Assembly (NCBI RefSeq): GCF_947492535.1
Contig: NZ_CANLNH010000009.1
Coordinates: forward strand, 1-64,000
Origin: an uncultured Dokdonia sp.
GTDB lineage: Bacteria; Bacteroidota; Bacteroidia; Flavobacteriales; Flavobacteriaceae
Reading direction: 5' to 3'
Length of the DNA: 64,000 nucleotides
In this document: positions 10,801-19,081 of the stretch, in pieces
How positions within the stretch are numbered: the first letter of the stretch is position 1
Layout: each line of letters begins with the position of its first letter
Notes under the pieces: model-generated
What the model was told of the DNA's origin: nothing
Databases searched by the model: none
What the model saw: the letters and a program-made list of their open reading frames with translations, nothing else
Translations under genes and position numbers: made by a program

Positions 10801-11575
10801 TTACCATTCCCGAGATATACACTTTGCCATTTTCAACAGCACTTAAATTTGTAATTCTTCTAAAATTAATCGTTCTATCTGATAGTTCTACATCTTGTAG
10901 AATGTGACGATTTATTGTGGTTAAGTCTGTATTAATTATAAAAATTGCAGCATGCTTTTTTTCCGAAGTAGATGAATAATCAATTATATCCTCTCCAAAA
11001 AGAGCAATGCTATTATTAAAGGATGTTGCATTTATAATGAATGTTAATGCATGATTGAAGGAAATACGTTTCTGATTAATAGCATTTCCATTAAAATCAA
11101 TTTTGTATATGAATATATCTAATATACCATCATGACCTTCACCAGAGATTGCTATTCTATCTTGTATTATTATAAATATTGCTCCATTTAATTCAATTAA
11201 CCTCCTTGTAATAATATTTCTAGCTCCTGCTATTCCGCCACTATTTGGATGATTAGAAGCTTGATAATAAATATTATTCCATAAAATGTTTCCTGAATAA
11301 TCAATTAAAATCATTCCTGTTTTAAAGTCAGGATTATCAGTATAGACTGAACTTTTGTAAAGAAAGACAATGCCTGTCCCAATATCTATACCATCTTGAA
11401 ATTCTGTATACTGTAAATTTTCATTAAAATAGGATTTACTCCATAATATATCACCTTCAAAATTTAACTTAGCAATATTTAAACCATCATTAGATTGTCC
11501 TAATATGTATATACCATCAGAAAACTCAATAACTTTTCTTGTACTAAAACCTGTATATCTATTAAAAAAACTCAT
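4892..11575 (-). CDS. Giant 2227-aa modular beta-rich protein with Ig-like domains
   Basis: A 2227-aa protein without a visible signal peptide or T9SS sorting tail. Residues 1-430 carry repeats of the type 'FEGDILWSKSYF' and 'YSGNILWNNIYY', suggesting a beta-propeller. Residues about 437-533 and 541-638 are two similar bacterial Ig-like (Big_1/invasin-type) modules beginning QSTITANPTEI and QSTITASPTEI. A conserved-looking segment LYLQAAGSNG...GRHLRW follows at about 655. About 1945-2210 holds two fibronectin-III-like modules (APEQPEIKRI and TPSSPELSYE). The middle is unassigned. It lies in the operon between the 2213-aa gene and the fibre-like gene. A structural or adhesive role is inferred. 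Confidence 0.7.
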   Translation of the reverse strand: MSFFNRYTGFSTRKVIEFSDGIYILGQSNDGLNIAKLNFEGDILWSKSYFNENLQYTEFQDGIDIGTGIVFLYKSSVYTDNPDFKTGMILIDYSGNILWNNIYYQASNHPNSGGIAGARNIITRRLIELNGAIFIIIQDRIAISGEGHDGILDIFIYKIDFNGNAINQKRISFNHALTFIINATSFNNSIALFGEDIIDYSSTSEKKHAAIFIINTDLTTINRHILQDVELSDRTINFRRITNLSAVENGKVYISGMVNELSLPSPTITTNFTRTFIARLDINTFNVEKMIFDESNPQLSSFLEIYQNQVYFYSVTDDSFRKFTTNLNHIDRFRLGSNSHDILHPQIFNNKILGIYNGGSVYNTFALDLNLNSCLTQQLQELPTTEFQNNVELLSDQLYNFQTNSEAWIGVSHFVSDKPLIRAFICEFYRGIDLNQSTITANPTEITANGTSTSTIIVQLKDSEGQIVTEGGQDITIIKNDEASAAISNTTDNNNGTYQATLTSSQLLETVTLSFYLNNENNLSINTALVVIGSLVNLEQSTITASPTEIMANGSSQSLITVQLNDDNGEPVTEGEYVTILNLNDAGTLENPSGMTGENGVYTTLLTSSTTIETALLGFSVENVGQGIDTATVEFIEPGSIITITDTTAIQSQHLYLQAAGSNGQESTKGRHLRWALRGALGEKHLPKGDYATTNVNFNKPKDYVRIYRAAYKKKTTTLDFIVDTPEVVDNTNYLWIYRIEDKDFSIRFNNTILYNQIVATINPLSQPTAFLEAYGDQLIEIESASGLFFAARCYFEQGISSVQKTIKMETLSVEADTAIASKIVSNRRSLQGSQVGSSLRLLCENGKAVRGEISGVTLSSIDFEFYDTLIDEINTTTGWDELGDFALTLDTNTAYEQLEPSHGDVHGVWQRFNDEAYVNINNYHDRWEGAVETGDRNIKQVVDKYISLSNEASNPTAVESIPLGNDPNDPTDAVSISNLDLLAIAANDYHVARLLGLGTLDINTPESFTTKDATGKQITVQAYKSPLYVYVAEYYTVADLEDGQGERDVHHLFMSLPTSDATSRLPLAVNLNNIEPGLSIGNIVLTDEEGYTHDGLSRYVKLYNENLPEDQIDVPFFNSNEYINLSAITNTVYGGLEYKMDNEQEWRKPELPKEIRYENAVPTGEEPHFESRFLMIPSTDAAYYTHRQRVSGTHHYSSYGINWFSRATASGTTVSISTELRPKNPLLPPSNTAAHLIRSESPLLLTSASEQDRLGGINPNGDRTLIRLSFDYHSYHELKNYQIPVDDSITNSELIADTTSVYSDNDEIFAENIEVFFRNEVPNNIIGKALTVTDHNSDETLSIIQTGDYFIASTGQTVTPTVAPGTEANYIGGFFTMGTDNYLIQEVEQATQGPQFTVYKKEITESIVNGGMPSNQTDGELVSPEIIGDGYFMAFENMQTPDNWGNPNPYAVNVKVGENSNIHREVITLVDDDGIEDRYLEKTRGIWSDESSNHTTIESLDENGNVTAQNTGLYKITFHGIQLHEHSQYNENGVSVEWSGGIIRLFTEATMASGIPTGSRKVLPVLKIENVIRVGETVQPYNDLVVYVQDPAFDSTDTGYDAIQTGNNIEANFYPGYKVYLYADATFGLTESNILPDEGEGMKYSIFGFRSQDTDDDFVSKMSIPAVMYAQELIEALPPEQPEGGVYATRPDFYGRSTYTLTTKYQHKPHGVLFYRANDEAILNSLYEKATVREIRTQLALLGGNNEEYLNNRWENFLNFGQLEMDGDYKVYPPADVSEDGYKFPNPDKVSLYEWANTILGELGQPLITESPGDLAVGDPKILNFVKGFIYNAFVPLTEIPILYQYLNDSEYQPIAKKQVVYDRNGHTLPPVDPKTLGPDDEAPEFDMAPMMKIIGEAPNETLFTDFTLDGTSNNLYFYGAKELSTQMKMSPFSPFLGPVKLVNTNAPEQPEIKRIMPVLENQILGITPKVQLEINAYSEAQNIQRLTVYRATNKLDAQSVRTMNPVKVIDLTQEQYAGQSVLKVYDDFSDLTEVPYGQGLYYRITVSRAVTYIDKEGVLVDDFAPSKASKIVATMMVEVNTPSSPELSYEANINSYDDTTNNDSTIVLSAVRLSWEKQVYNAKYHLYKMNSQGNWYKIYELQTNDNQIEVSLSETDAESPLLLVQDGEGTNRYHHFKVITENTSGMLSTEEKILTLPDTVIPNNGVSFPTIGVSSMDIGTTFTIN

Positions 11576-11588
11576 TTTCGTTTCTTTT

Positions 11589-14500
11589 TTATTCGTTAAT
11601 TAAAATATTCTCTACTATTACACTATCTGTAGCTACATACTCATTACCCTGTTCCCATCGTAGATATGTAAATTTGATATTCAATGCCGAAGTAGTTATT
11701 TTTTTGCTACTATGCATAATCAATACTTGTGAATAGTCTTTACTATATAATGTCTTATATGCTGTACTGCTCTCTCCATTTCCATCTACTACTTCAATAG
11801 TTCCTTTGATACTATTCAATGGAATCTTTGGATCATTAAAAGGTTCTGGACTTTTTATCAATAATGCGATAACATCTCCTGTCGTAGCATTCATAACCTT
11901 ATTAAATTCTGTCGTTGCAGGAGGATCTAACGGATTTATTCCAAATATTCCTTCAGTAGCTCTATCAAAAAAGTGGAGATATTGTGTTTCCCAAGGATCA
12001 TTTACAGGCCCTTCTTCTGCTTCTACTAATGCATATGCTGCATTTATAGATGCCGTATCTACAGCTACTGGAATTTCATATATCGCTTTTCCAGTGTTTT
12101 CCTGATCATCAGAGACGATATAACTTTCAACCTGAGCTTTGAAGTCAGCATATCTTGATGTCTGAAATACAAATTGATGTACAGGTTCACTCAATACGGT
12201 TCCATTGAATACTTCAAAAGCATTATAGAAAAGCGCTGTATATAATTTCTGCGGTTTTAAATTTGTAAGTGTAACTGTATAGAATGAACTATTAGGAACT
12301 ATTGGATCTCCAAGATCAATATCACAAGGTATCTCTCCATTCTCAATCATATTATTGATTGCTTGTATATGAGGCGGTAACAATGGGTTATTATCTATGT
12401 TCCAAGTCGCATCTTCTTGCCCAATATCGATGATACTACGTTCAATGGTTACCCCATTAATCTCCCAAGAAACCTTACCACCAATTAAATCTGTATTCTC
12501 AGAGAGTATTGCATCATCATCAATTCGTATATGATACTTATTAGATATCTGCAGATATTGCCAATCTAAGGTGGAATACATCCCTATCTGCTGATTATCA
12601 TTATCAAATAATGTGACAACGCTCGGTGTTCCATTCAATACTTCAGCACTTTCAAATTCTAGCCAAGTAGCAAATGTTTCACCCACAGGTACAGACTCTT
12701 CATTATAATCTGCTGGTAGTGGATATGGAACAATAACATCGGTTACTGGGTCTTTAATTGCAATATGCAATGCTCCATCTAGTTCAGGCATTCCTAAATA
12801 CGGGTGCCATTTATTAAGCATATGCTCTGTAAGCGATTTATTAAAAAACAAATCTATTTTACATTGGTGATGTCCATAAAAGAGTGGTTTAGCCCTTAAT
12901 AAATTACCATTTGCATTTGGATACGAACGCTTATAGTCTATATAAGATCGTAGTGACGTAAGTGTATACTCTTCTTCTGTTGCTCCATTTGGAGGGTAAT
13001 TCACATTAGGATGCTTATGGAAATGACCCAAAGGTCCAGCGGTTCTAAATCCATAATAATAGTCATAAATTCCAGGCTCGCTTTCGCCATTATCTACTTC
13101 ATCTTTTAAAGTATATTTTACATAATAGGTTGTATTAGGTCTCCATATAGGTTGTGCTGCTTGTTGCAATGCATCAATCATATCTTGATGTTCTGCTTCT
13201 ATAGCTTCTGAACCAGGAATTGCTTCATTCCACTGATGATCTTCTAAGGTTAACCAACATACTTCTTGAAGTGAGGTTACACAACTTTCTACTGGTTTAG
13301 GATCACAATCACAATTCCCTAACTCGTAAATCATGGCTAAAATTAATTCTGCCATAAATACCGCTGTAGACAGATTATCATCAAAAAATCCATTTGGATA
13401 TACCTCTAAATCACCTAAGGTTGGTTGTAGTAAATTCAATAAGTCATATTCAGGGTACTGCATGTTAAATGCCTCAATATCATGTATGAATTTTTCAAAA
13501 CATCCACTATAAGGTTCATACTTAACTGAAATAGGAATATTAATGTTTGACTTAGTTTCATCATCTCCTCCAGGTACACCTATCGCGTCTATACACGCAT
13601 ATAACTCTGTTTTAAGTATATTATAAAAATCACATACGACATCATCTTTTTCACAAGAAACACCTCCTGATTCTTTACAACAAGAAGCTTTAGCAGTGTT
13701 TAATTGATTAGAAAGATCACTATATACTGTACTTTGAGTAAAGCTACTTCCTGAAACATCGCCATTAGCGTTAGCATAAGATGTCTTTTCTAAATTTGCT
13801 AAGCTAGTTTTTATATCCTTTAATGTTTTTGAATTACAGTTTTTTGGAGTGATGATCACTTTACTTATCTGATACTGGTCATTAGTATACTCAACAATAC
13901 TACTTAACTGACTCGCTGTGTTATATGTAGACTCAATAAGTGCATACTGTACTTGACTGACATCATCGTTTATTATCGTTCTATAATAATCAACAGTAAC
14001 TCCTTCTGCATCAGTAGTAAGCTTTAAACTTGTTTTCACCGATGGTTCTGGTAAACGAATCACTAATCTATTTTCATTTCTAAAGGCTAGAGATCGTGCA
14101 AAATCATGATTATTGACAATATTGGCAACCTCCATATAATCGTCTAGTGCAACAGTGACTGTTCCATTAGTAATATCATATCCATTTTCTCCAGCTAGTA
14201 CAAAATAAGCGCCATCAATAAAATGGGCATTATACATAATAGGAATGTGATATTGCGTTCCTAGCGGTATTCCTAAAACATTGGCACAATCTTCTTCACG
14301 TTCCTCTTCTCTACAATATAATGTTGAAGGTGTAATTCCATATTGTTCAGGAATAGACCATCCCGGCTCTCCTGCTTCCATATATGTAAAAGGTGTTGTT
14401 GCTAATAAACGAATGGTATCGTATTGCTTTTCTTTAAGCTGCCAGTATCCTATACGTAAGTTCTCGACTTCCGATCTATTATCTTCATGTACCATTGCTT

Positions 14501-17500
14501 TAAATGGATGATAGTCTTGCCAAGTTCCATTCCAAGCTTTAATTTCAATATCTTCTATAGAATAGCGATGTCTTACTTGGCGTAGTTCGTATCCACCAGT
14601 CACAGTTCTTTGTGGAGGGATGAGATCTACAAATTTTTCAGGAGGAAATGTATATCCACCTATTTTATTTGATATAGCGCCAGGCACTAATCCTTTAATC
14701 GCCTTAAATTCAATATAGGTATCTAAAGGAATAATTGCATCGTGAGCTATTTCGCTAGGATCTACAGGAGAAGAGATATTCACTCCTAGATAATCCAAAT
14801 CAAATGCCTCATTCGTAAGCATATGGATTCCTTTCACTAACTCTTCAGTACGATCTAACTGACCATTTTCAGTAGAGAAAGGAAGAGGTGCCACAGGAGA
14901 GCGGTCTACCATTTTGTTTTTCTCCCATTTCAGTTTTACTGTAAAGTTTTTGCATACATTAGCAAAGACGATCTTCGCGCAAACACGTAATTTAACTTCT
15001 GCATATATTAGAAAAGGTTTTGACGCTTCTGCCGAAAATATAGCATCCAATTCTAGCGTTACTCCTACAATCCAAATATCAATATCAATACTACCTCCAG
15101 CAGCAATATATCCACCTATTTGTGGGCGTTCAAAACTCACGAACCCTCCCATCTCTAAGTAGGCAAGTATATGTACTTTGGCTGGGCCAAAACGTTTTCT
15201 CAATTCAAAGTCTAAGCGAGCACCTGCTTCAATACCTTGTGCAGAAAGCATTAAGTATGATTGACCTCTTAAAATTGTAAGAATTTCTGCTGTAATGGGT
15301 GTGTCACGTGTACCAAAATTAACATACCAAGCCGAAGGATTATCAAAGAAAAAGCCCATTTGTGCTTCGGCATAGATATCTAAAATCGAACCATTATCTG
15401 GTATCTGGAAATCTGCTCCCATACCAAACTCTATCGAGTTATCACCCCAGGCAAAGAATGCGAAAAATGGTGGTTCTCTATCATCTGTGAGGCCTAATCG
15501 TGCACTAAGAATGCTCCCTCTACCTTCTAACAAGAAGAGTGTAGGCATAGAAAGCAATAACATGGTTCGAACTGAAAATACAGTTCCTCCATCAAAACTA
15601 GTTCCTAAAACCGCTCCTGCGCCTAAAGAAATAGGCAATTCATAATCTTCTGTTCGTTCAGGGCCGCTCATTTTTTCAACATGAACCCCTTTAGGTTCAT
15701 ACGTATAATAGTCATACCAACTATCTTCTCCAGAAACGAGACCAACCGCCTCTTTTTCTGCGACATATCTAAAACCTAATAAGCCTCTAAACCCATAAAT
15801 ACCTAAAGGTCCAATTGGAATGGGTGCTGGAAGATCTATAAAGGCATCTATGACAAATGCTGGATATCGCGGTGCTAATCGCATTGCGGCACCCCCTGCA
15901 ATTTTTGCTTTAGGAAGCTTAAGCGAAATTTCTCCTGTATATTCTGGAGATGTTCCTGGATCTGGTAATGATAATGCTCCATTAATAATAGCTACAGCAC
16001 TTTCTGGACTTGCTGTGCCAGGAATAACAAGATTTACCTCTATACTAGACACGTGTATAAAACTATCGCCATTACCTCCAAACTCATCATTATCTGTGGT
16101 ATAGTAGTATTTAATTCCATCACCACGGGCATCAAGACCTAATGGATTTATACTTATAGCGCCATCAAATCCCCAATAATTATAGGTACGCATATCACCA
16201 TTATGCTCCAATTGTGTTGATCCATAATGAATTCCTGTAACTGCCATTTCAACAGGACCTAGATTAAGAGAGATATTTAAAGGAATAAATCCATTTCCTC
16301 CTACTATTTCGATACTTCCATTATCATAAATACGCAACTGTGGAATTTCAATAGCTTGATCACCAATAAAAGACTGCATGATCGCATTATTCTCAAAAGA
16401 GATTTGACAGGAAGTCCCGATGTAGAACCTCCCCTCATCTTTTCCTAACTCCGCCGTTAATAAATTGAGCGTCATAAAATTGAATAGATTAATCGGTAAT
16501 CCTGAAGGCAAAAAGGCTGCTGTTAGATTAAAATCATCTTCGCTATGCCAATGTCCTACGAGGTCTATTAACAGATCTTCATTTGGATTATTAACACCTT
16601 TAAACTTCGGAATCTCTATCTGCGCATGAAGATTAGACTCTATGACTTGCCCATGATGGAAGGTTAAATCAAAAACATCAAATCCTAAACGCCAGGCTCT
16701 TTCAGGATTACTCCCTAACTGGAACCACATAAATTTATTTGGATTCAGAGCATTGATATAGTTAAAAAACTGTTGTTCTTCATTAAACTGAATGACAGCA
16801 CCTTGAGCTGTTATCGTAAATGGATATTGAAATTTTGGTTCACTAGGATTATCCAGCGTATTTACATGTGCTAATAATGCTGTATAATCAGGAATTTCTG
16901 TTTCTGTATTGTTGACGAGAACTGTTAGCGGATAATTAAAATCAAAATATTCACTAAAGTAATCTGTTACCACGTCATCTTGCATAGCATGGGTTGCTCT
17001 TAGTGCAATGGTTCCTGACATACCTCCCGTACCGATGAGTAGTTTTCTTCCAGAAATAACTAAGGTTTGTCCCGTTTCTTTTTTGAACCATTTTTTAGGT
17101 AAGAAAATATCGGTGCGTTCCATGTATACGCCCATAAATTCTGGTGGGCGATTATCTTCATCTGCTTCTATAATATTCTCGGTGGTACTGATATCAATTT
17201 TTAAATTTTTGATATCAATGATCAACCCTGTATTTCCAACTTGTGCAGGGAAGTTAGTATTCAGTACAATATCTAGATTATATCCTAATCCTGTTTCTGT
17301 ATCTGCATAAAACAGGGCTTCTCCAAAGCTTAATAATACTTTAGGGTTTCCTTCCCCATCGGTTTCTGGAACCTCTGTAAGTGGTTCTCCCATAGAACCA
17401 TCTATTGGATGGATTCCTTGCTCATCATATACAGGTTTTAGGATAGAACGTGGGAATTCAACCCCTGCTCTAAGTTGGAGCGTTGCTTTTACTTTGGGTA

Positions 17501-18230
17501 GTAAAAGATCTTTAATATACTCTTCTATATCTTGTGGCAGAAGACTTCTAAAAAATTCTTTTAACTTTACTTTTGTCTCTTCTACATCATTGGTTAAGAT
17601 ATAGGCTCCAAAAGCCATAATTGTTGCATAATCCTGCGTTTTAGCATAAATATCTTTTACAACATCTGTAAGTGTTGTGTTTTCTGTCGGAGCAGAGATA
17701 TTTGCCTCTGTATTAAATGCATTTAAGTCATTTACAAACTGCTCTAAAGCTGTTGTTGTATCATTTACAGGTTCTGTAAATATATTTATGAAATTAGCAA
17801 TCGCATCTTCTTCCGAAATACTTAATACACGTAAAGCGGTTTCAAAAAATGACTTAGGGGAGAAATCAAATTGATCCAAATTAAAAGAACGTAAATAGAC
17901 CAGCAATTTCCACTCATAATCAATAGTGATAGGAAATGATGAAATGTTTGCATCATCTGCATCTGGATTTAATACCAAGAATATGCCTGTGCCTGGGACT
18001 TCGATATCAATCCGATCTCTCGTTACAATAGACAAAGTATAAAAAGCCGCATCTCCCCTTGGGCTTTTACTGTATTGTAAATCTTTAAAATGGATTTTAT
18101 CAAAAAGAAAGACAATGCCATCTTTGATAAACCCTAATATTTCTGGGATTTCATCCTGATTTACCACACTGGATAATGTTGGATAAAACCGTTGTGCTAA
18201 TGCTACTGTATTATTTTCTTCTGTAGACAT
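11589..18230 (-). CDS. Giant 2213-aa beta-rich protein of unknown function
   Basis: A 2213-aa protein with no signal peptide. Residues about 600-1100 are long runs of alternating amphipathic strands rich in Gly and aromatics (for example FRGLLGFRYVAEKEAVGLV, then SMPTLFLLEGRGSILSARLG and FFAFFAWGDNSIEFGMGADF). These resemble the large beta-repeat proteins grouped as DUF6603, but that match is from memory and tentative. The C-terminal half has Cys pairs (CCKESGGVSC, CDCD) and Ig/Fn3-like strands. It starts 403 bp after the immunity gene and ends 13 bp before the next giant gene. I do not recognise a function; its size and position suggest a structural component. Confidence 0.65.
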   Translation of the reverse strand: MSTEENNTVALAQRFYPTLSSVVNQDEIPEILGFIKDGIVFLFDKIHFKDLQYSKSPRGDAAFYTLSIVTRDRIDIEVPGTGIFLVLNPDADDANISSFPITIDYEWKLLVYLRSFNLDQFDFSPKSFFETALRVLSISEEDAIANFINIFTEPVNDTTTALEQFVNDLNAFNTEANISAPTENTTLTDVVKDIYAKTQDYATIMAFGAYILTNDVEETKVKLKEFFRSLLPQDIEEYIKDLLLPKVKATLQLRAGVEFPRSILKPVYDEQGIHPIDGSMGEPLTEVPETDGEGNPKVLLSFGEALFYADTETGLGYNLDIVLNTNFPAQVGNTGLIIDIKNLKIDISTTENIIEADEDNRPPEFMGVYMERTDIFLPKKWFKKETGQTLVISGRKLLIGTGGMSGTIALRATHAMQDDVVTDYFSEYFDFNYPLTVLVNNTETEIPDYTALLAHVNTLDNPSEPKFQYPFTITAQGAVIQFNEEQQFFNYINALNPNKFMWFQLGSNPERAWRLGFDVFDLTFHHGQVIESNLHAQIEIPKFKGVNNPNEDLLIDLVGHWHSEDDFNLTAAFLPSGLPINLFNFMTLNLLTAELGKDEGRFYIGTSCQISFENNAIMQSFIGDQAIEIPQLRIYDNGSIEIVGGNGFIPLNISLNLGPVEMAVTGIHYGSTQLEHNGDMRTYNYWGFDGAISINPLGLDARGDGIKYYYTTDNDEFGGNGDSFIHVSSIEVNLVIPGTASPESAVAIINGALSLPDPGTSPEYTGEISLKLPKAKIAGGAAMRLAPRYPAFVIDAFIDLPAPIPIGPLGIYGFRGLLGFRYVAEKEAVGLVSGEDSWYDYYTYEPKGVHVEKMSGPERTEDYELPISLGAGAVLGTSFDGGTVFSVRTMLLLSMPTLFLLEGRGSILSARLGLTDDREPPFFAFFAWGDNSIEFGMGADFQIPDNGSILDIYAEAQMGFFFDNPSAWYVNFGTRDTPITAEILTILRGQSYLMLSAQGIEAGARLDFELRKRFGPAKVHILAYLEMGGFVSFERPQIGGYIAAGGSIDIDIWIVGVTLELDAIFSAEASKPFLIYAEVKLRVCAKIVFANVCKNFTVKLKWEKNKMVDRSPVAPLPFSTENGQLDRTEELVKGIHMLTNEAFDLDYLGVNISSPVDPSEIAHDAIIPLDTYIEFKAIKGLVPGAISNKIGGYTFPPEKFVDLIPPQRTVTGGYELRQVRHRYSIEDIEIKAWNGTWQDYHPFKAMVHEDNRSEVENLRIGYWQLKEKQYDTIRLLATTPFTYMEAGEPGWSIPEQYGITPSTLYCREEEREEDCANVLGIPLGTQYHIPIMYNAHFIDGAYFVLAGENGYDITNGTVTVALDDYMEVANIVNNHDFARSLAFRNENRLVIRLPEPSVKTSLKLTTDAEGVTVDYYRTIINDDVSQVQYALIESTYNTASQLSSIVEYTNDQYQISKVIITPKNCNSKTLKDIKTSLANLEKTSYANANGDVSGSSFTQSTVYSDLSNQLNTAKASCCKESGGVSCEKDDVVCDFYNILKTELYACIDAIGVPGGDDETKSNINIPISVKYEPYSGCFEKFIHDIEAFNMQYPEYDLLNLLQPTLGDLEVYPNGFFDDNLSTAVFMAELILAMIYELGNCDCDPKPVESCVTSLQEVCWLTLEDHQWNEAIPGSEAIEAEHQDMIDALQQAAQPIWRPNTTYYVKYTLKDEVDNGESEPGIYDYYYGFRTAGPLGHFHKHPNVNYPPNGATEEEYTLTSLRSYIDYKRSYPNANGNLLRAKPLFYGHHQCKIDLFFNKSLTEHMLNKWHPYLGMPELDGALHIAIKDPVTDVIVPYPLPADYNEESVPVGETFATWLEFESAEVLNGTPSVVTLFDNDNQQIGMYSTLDWQYLQISNKYHIRIDDDAILSENTDLIGGKVSWEINGVTIERSIIDIGQEDATWNIDNNPLLPPHIQAINNMIENGEIPCDIDLGDPIVPNSSFYTVTLTNLKPQKLYTALFYNAFEVFNGTVLSEPVHQFVFQTSRYADFKAQVESYIVSDDQENTGKAIYEIPVAVDTASINAAYALVEAEEGPVNDPWETQYLHFFDRATEGIFGINPLDPPATTEFNKVMNATTGDVIALLIKSPEPFNDPKIPLNSIKGTIEVVDGNGESSTAYKTLYSKDYSQVLIMHSSKKITTSALNIKFTYLRWEQGNEYVATDSVIVENILINE

Positions 18231-18397
18231 ATTCTTTATTTTTTATTCATTGAAATAGCGATGTAGAATTATTAGTTTTAGTTACTTTTATAGCAAAAGA
18301 CCCCTCTATAAAAAGCTCACTAAAAGCATTTTACCTGTTACTTTATTTCAATTATTTTTTTACTATTCCTTTCTAAATGAAGACAGTTCTCCCCTAT

Positions 18398-18421
18398 CAC
18401 TAGTTATTTTCATAACTAGTG
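18398..18421. other. Perfect 10-bp stem hairpin in the operon gap
   Basis: cactagttat, the loop tttc, then ataactagtg form a perfect hairpin in the 403-bp gap between the immunity gene and the 2213-aa gene. There is no T-run after it on either strand, so it is not a standard terminator. It could be an RNA-processing site or a protein-binding palindrome that separates expression of the toxin-immunity genes from the giant genes. The rest of 18231-18539 shows nothing I can name. Confidence 0.6.
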
Positions 18422-18539
18422 TGCTATTATAATCTCTAGAATTTTAAGTTAACTATTCGTTCTGGATTAGAATTAATTTCGTTTGTTACTTAAAGTTAAT
18501 TACGCCAATCATCAATCCTAGTTCACGTATTGATATACT

Positions 18540-18626
18540 TTAAAAATCATCTTCAATTTCTACCATATCATTAATAATATCTGTAAAAGAAGGTGATAAA
18601 TCACCAATATTATCATTATTTTCAAC
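18540..18626 (-). pseudogene. 3' remnant of a second SMI1/KNR4 immunity gene
   Basis: On the minus strand, 28 codons plus a stop read VENNDNIGDLSPSF then TDIINDMVEIEDDF. This closely parallels the C-terminus of the intact immunity protein just upstream (EYLSPSF then SQFLEDMVEIKG). The fragment is preceded in frame by a stop at 18627-18629 and has no start codon. It is therefore the tail of a related immunity gene whose front has been lost. It lies directly after the intact gene, as expected when a new toxin-immunity tail replaces an older one by recombination. Confidence 0.8.
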
Positions 18627-18633
18627 CTATCAT

Positions 18634-19068
18634 CTATCCTTTAATTTCCACCATATCTTCAAGAAATTGTGAAAATGAAGGCGATAAATATTCCATTATT
18701 CCATCTTCTTCCAAAATTTTTATTTCTCCATAAGTTTCATCATTATTTAATGACATAATAAACTCTCCTCCACCAGCAGCTACACCTATAGGGATGTATC
18801 CAACTGGATAATCATCTTGATATGCAGTAAAAATACTTTCTATAGTTGTTGAATCATATTTAAGAGCAAATAAATAAGCTAAACCATAAGCGCCATAAGT
18901 CTCATCTACAACATGAGCAAGGTTAAATTTATCTATCCCTCCTCCATTATATTGTAGCATATGCTGACGATAATCATTTGGTAAAGTTTTATTTATTTGC
19001 TGTTCAAAATCATTTAAATCTGTATCAATAATTAGCTGATCTGCTTGTATATGAAATGTAATAATCAT
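18634..19068 (-). CDS. SMI1/KNR4 family immunity protein
   Basis: A 144-aa protein with the SMI1/KNR4 layout: helix DLNDFEQQINKTLPNDYRQHMLQYNGG, strands with VVDETYGAYGLAYLF, then YIPIGVAAGGGEFIMSL, then LSPSFSQFLEDMVEI. Proteins of this family neutralise nuclease toxins of polymorphic systems by binding them. It starts 13 bp after the 1175-aa gene, whose C-terminus carries a predicted HNH-like nuclease domain. This is the classic order of toxin then immunity gene. Specificity for that toxin is inferred from position. Confidence 0.85.
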   Translation of the reverse strand: MIITFHIQADQLIIDTDLNDFEQQINKTLPNDYRQHMLQYNGGGIDKFNLAHVVDETYGAYGLAYLFALKYDSTTIESIFTAYQDDYPVGYIPIGVAAGGGEFIMSLNNDETYGEIKILEEDGIMEYLSPSFSQFLEDMVEIKG

Positions 19069-19081
19069 AATTTATAATTTT

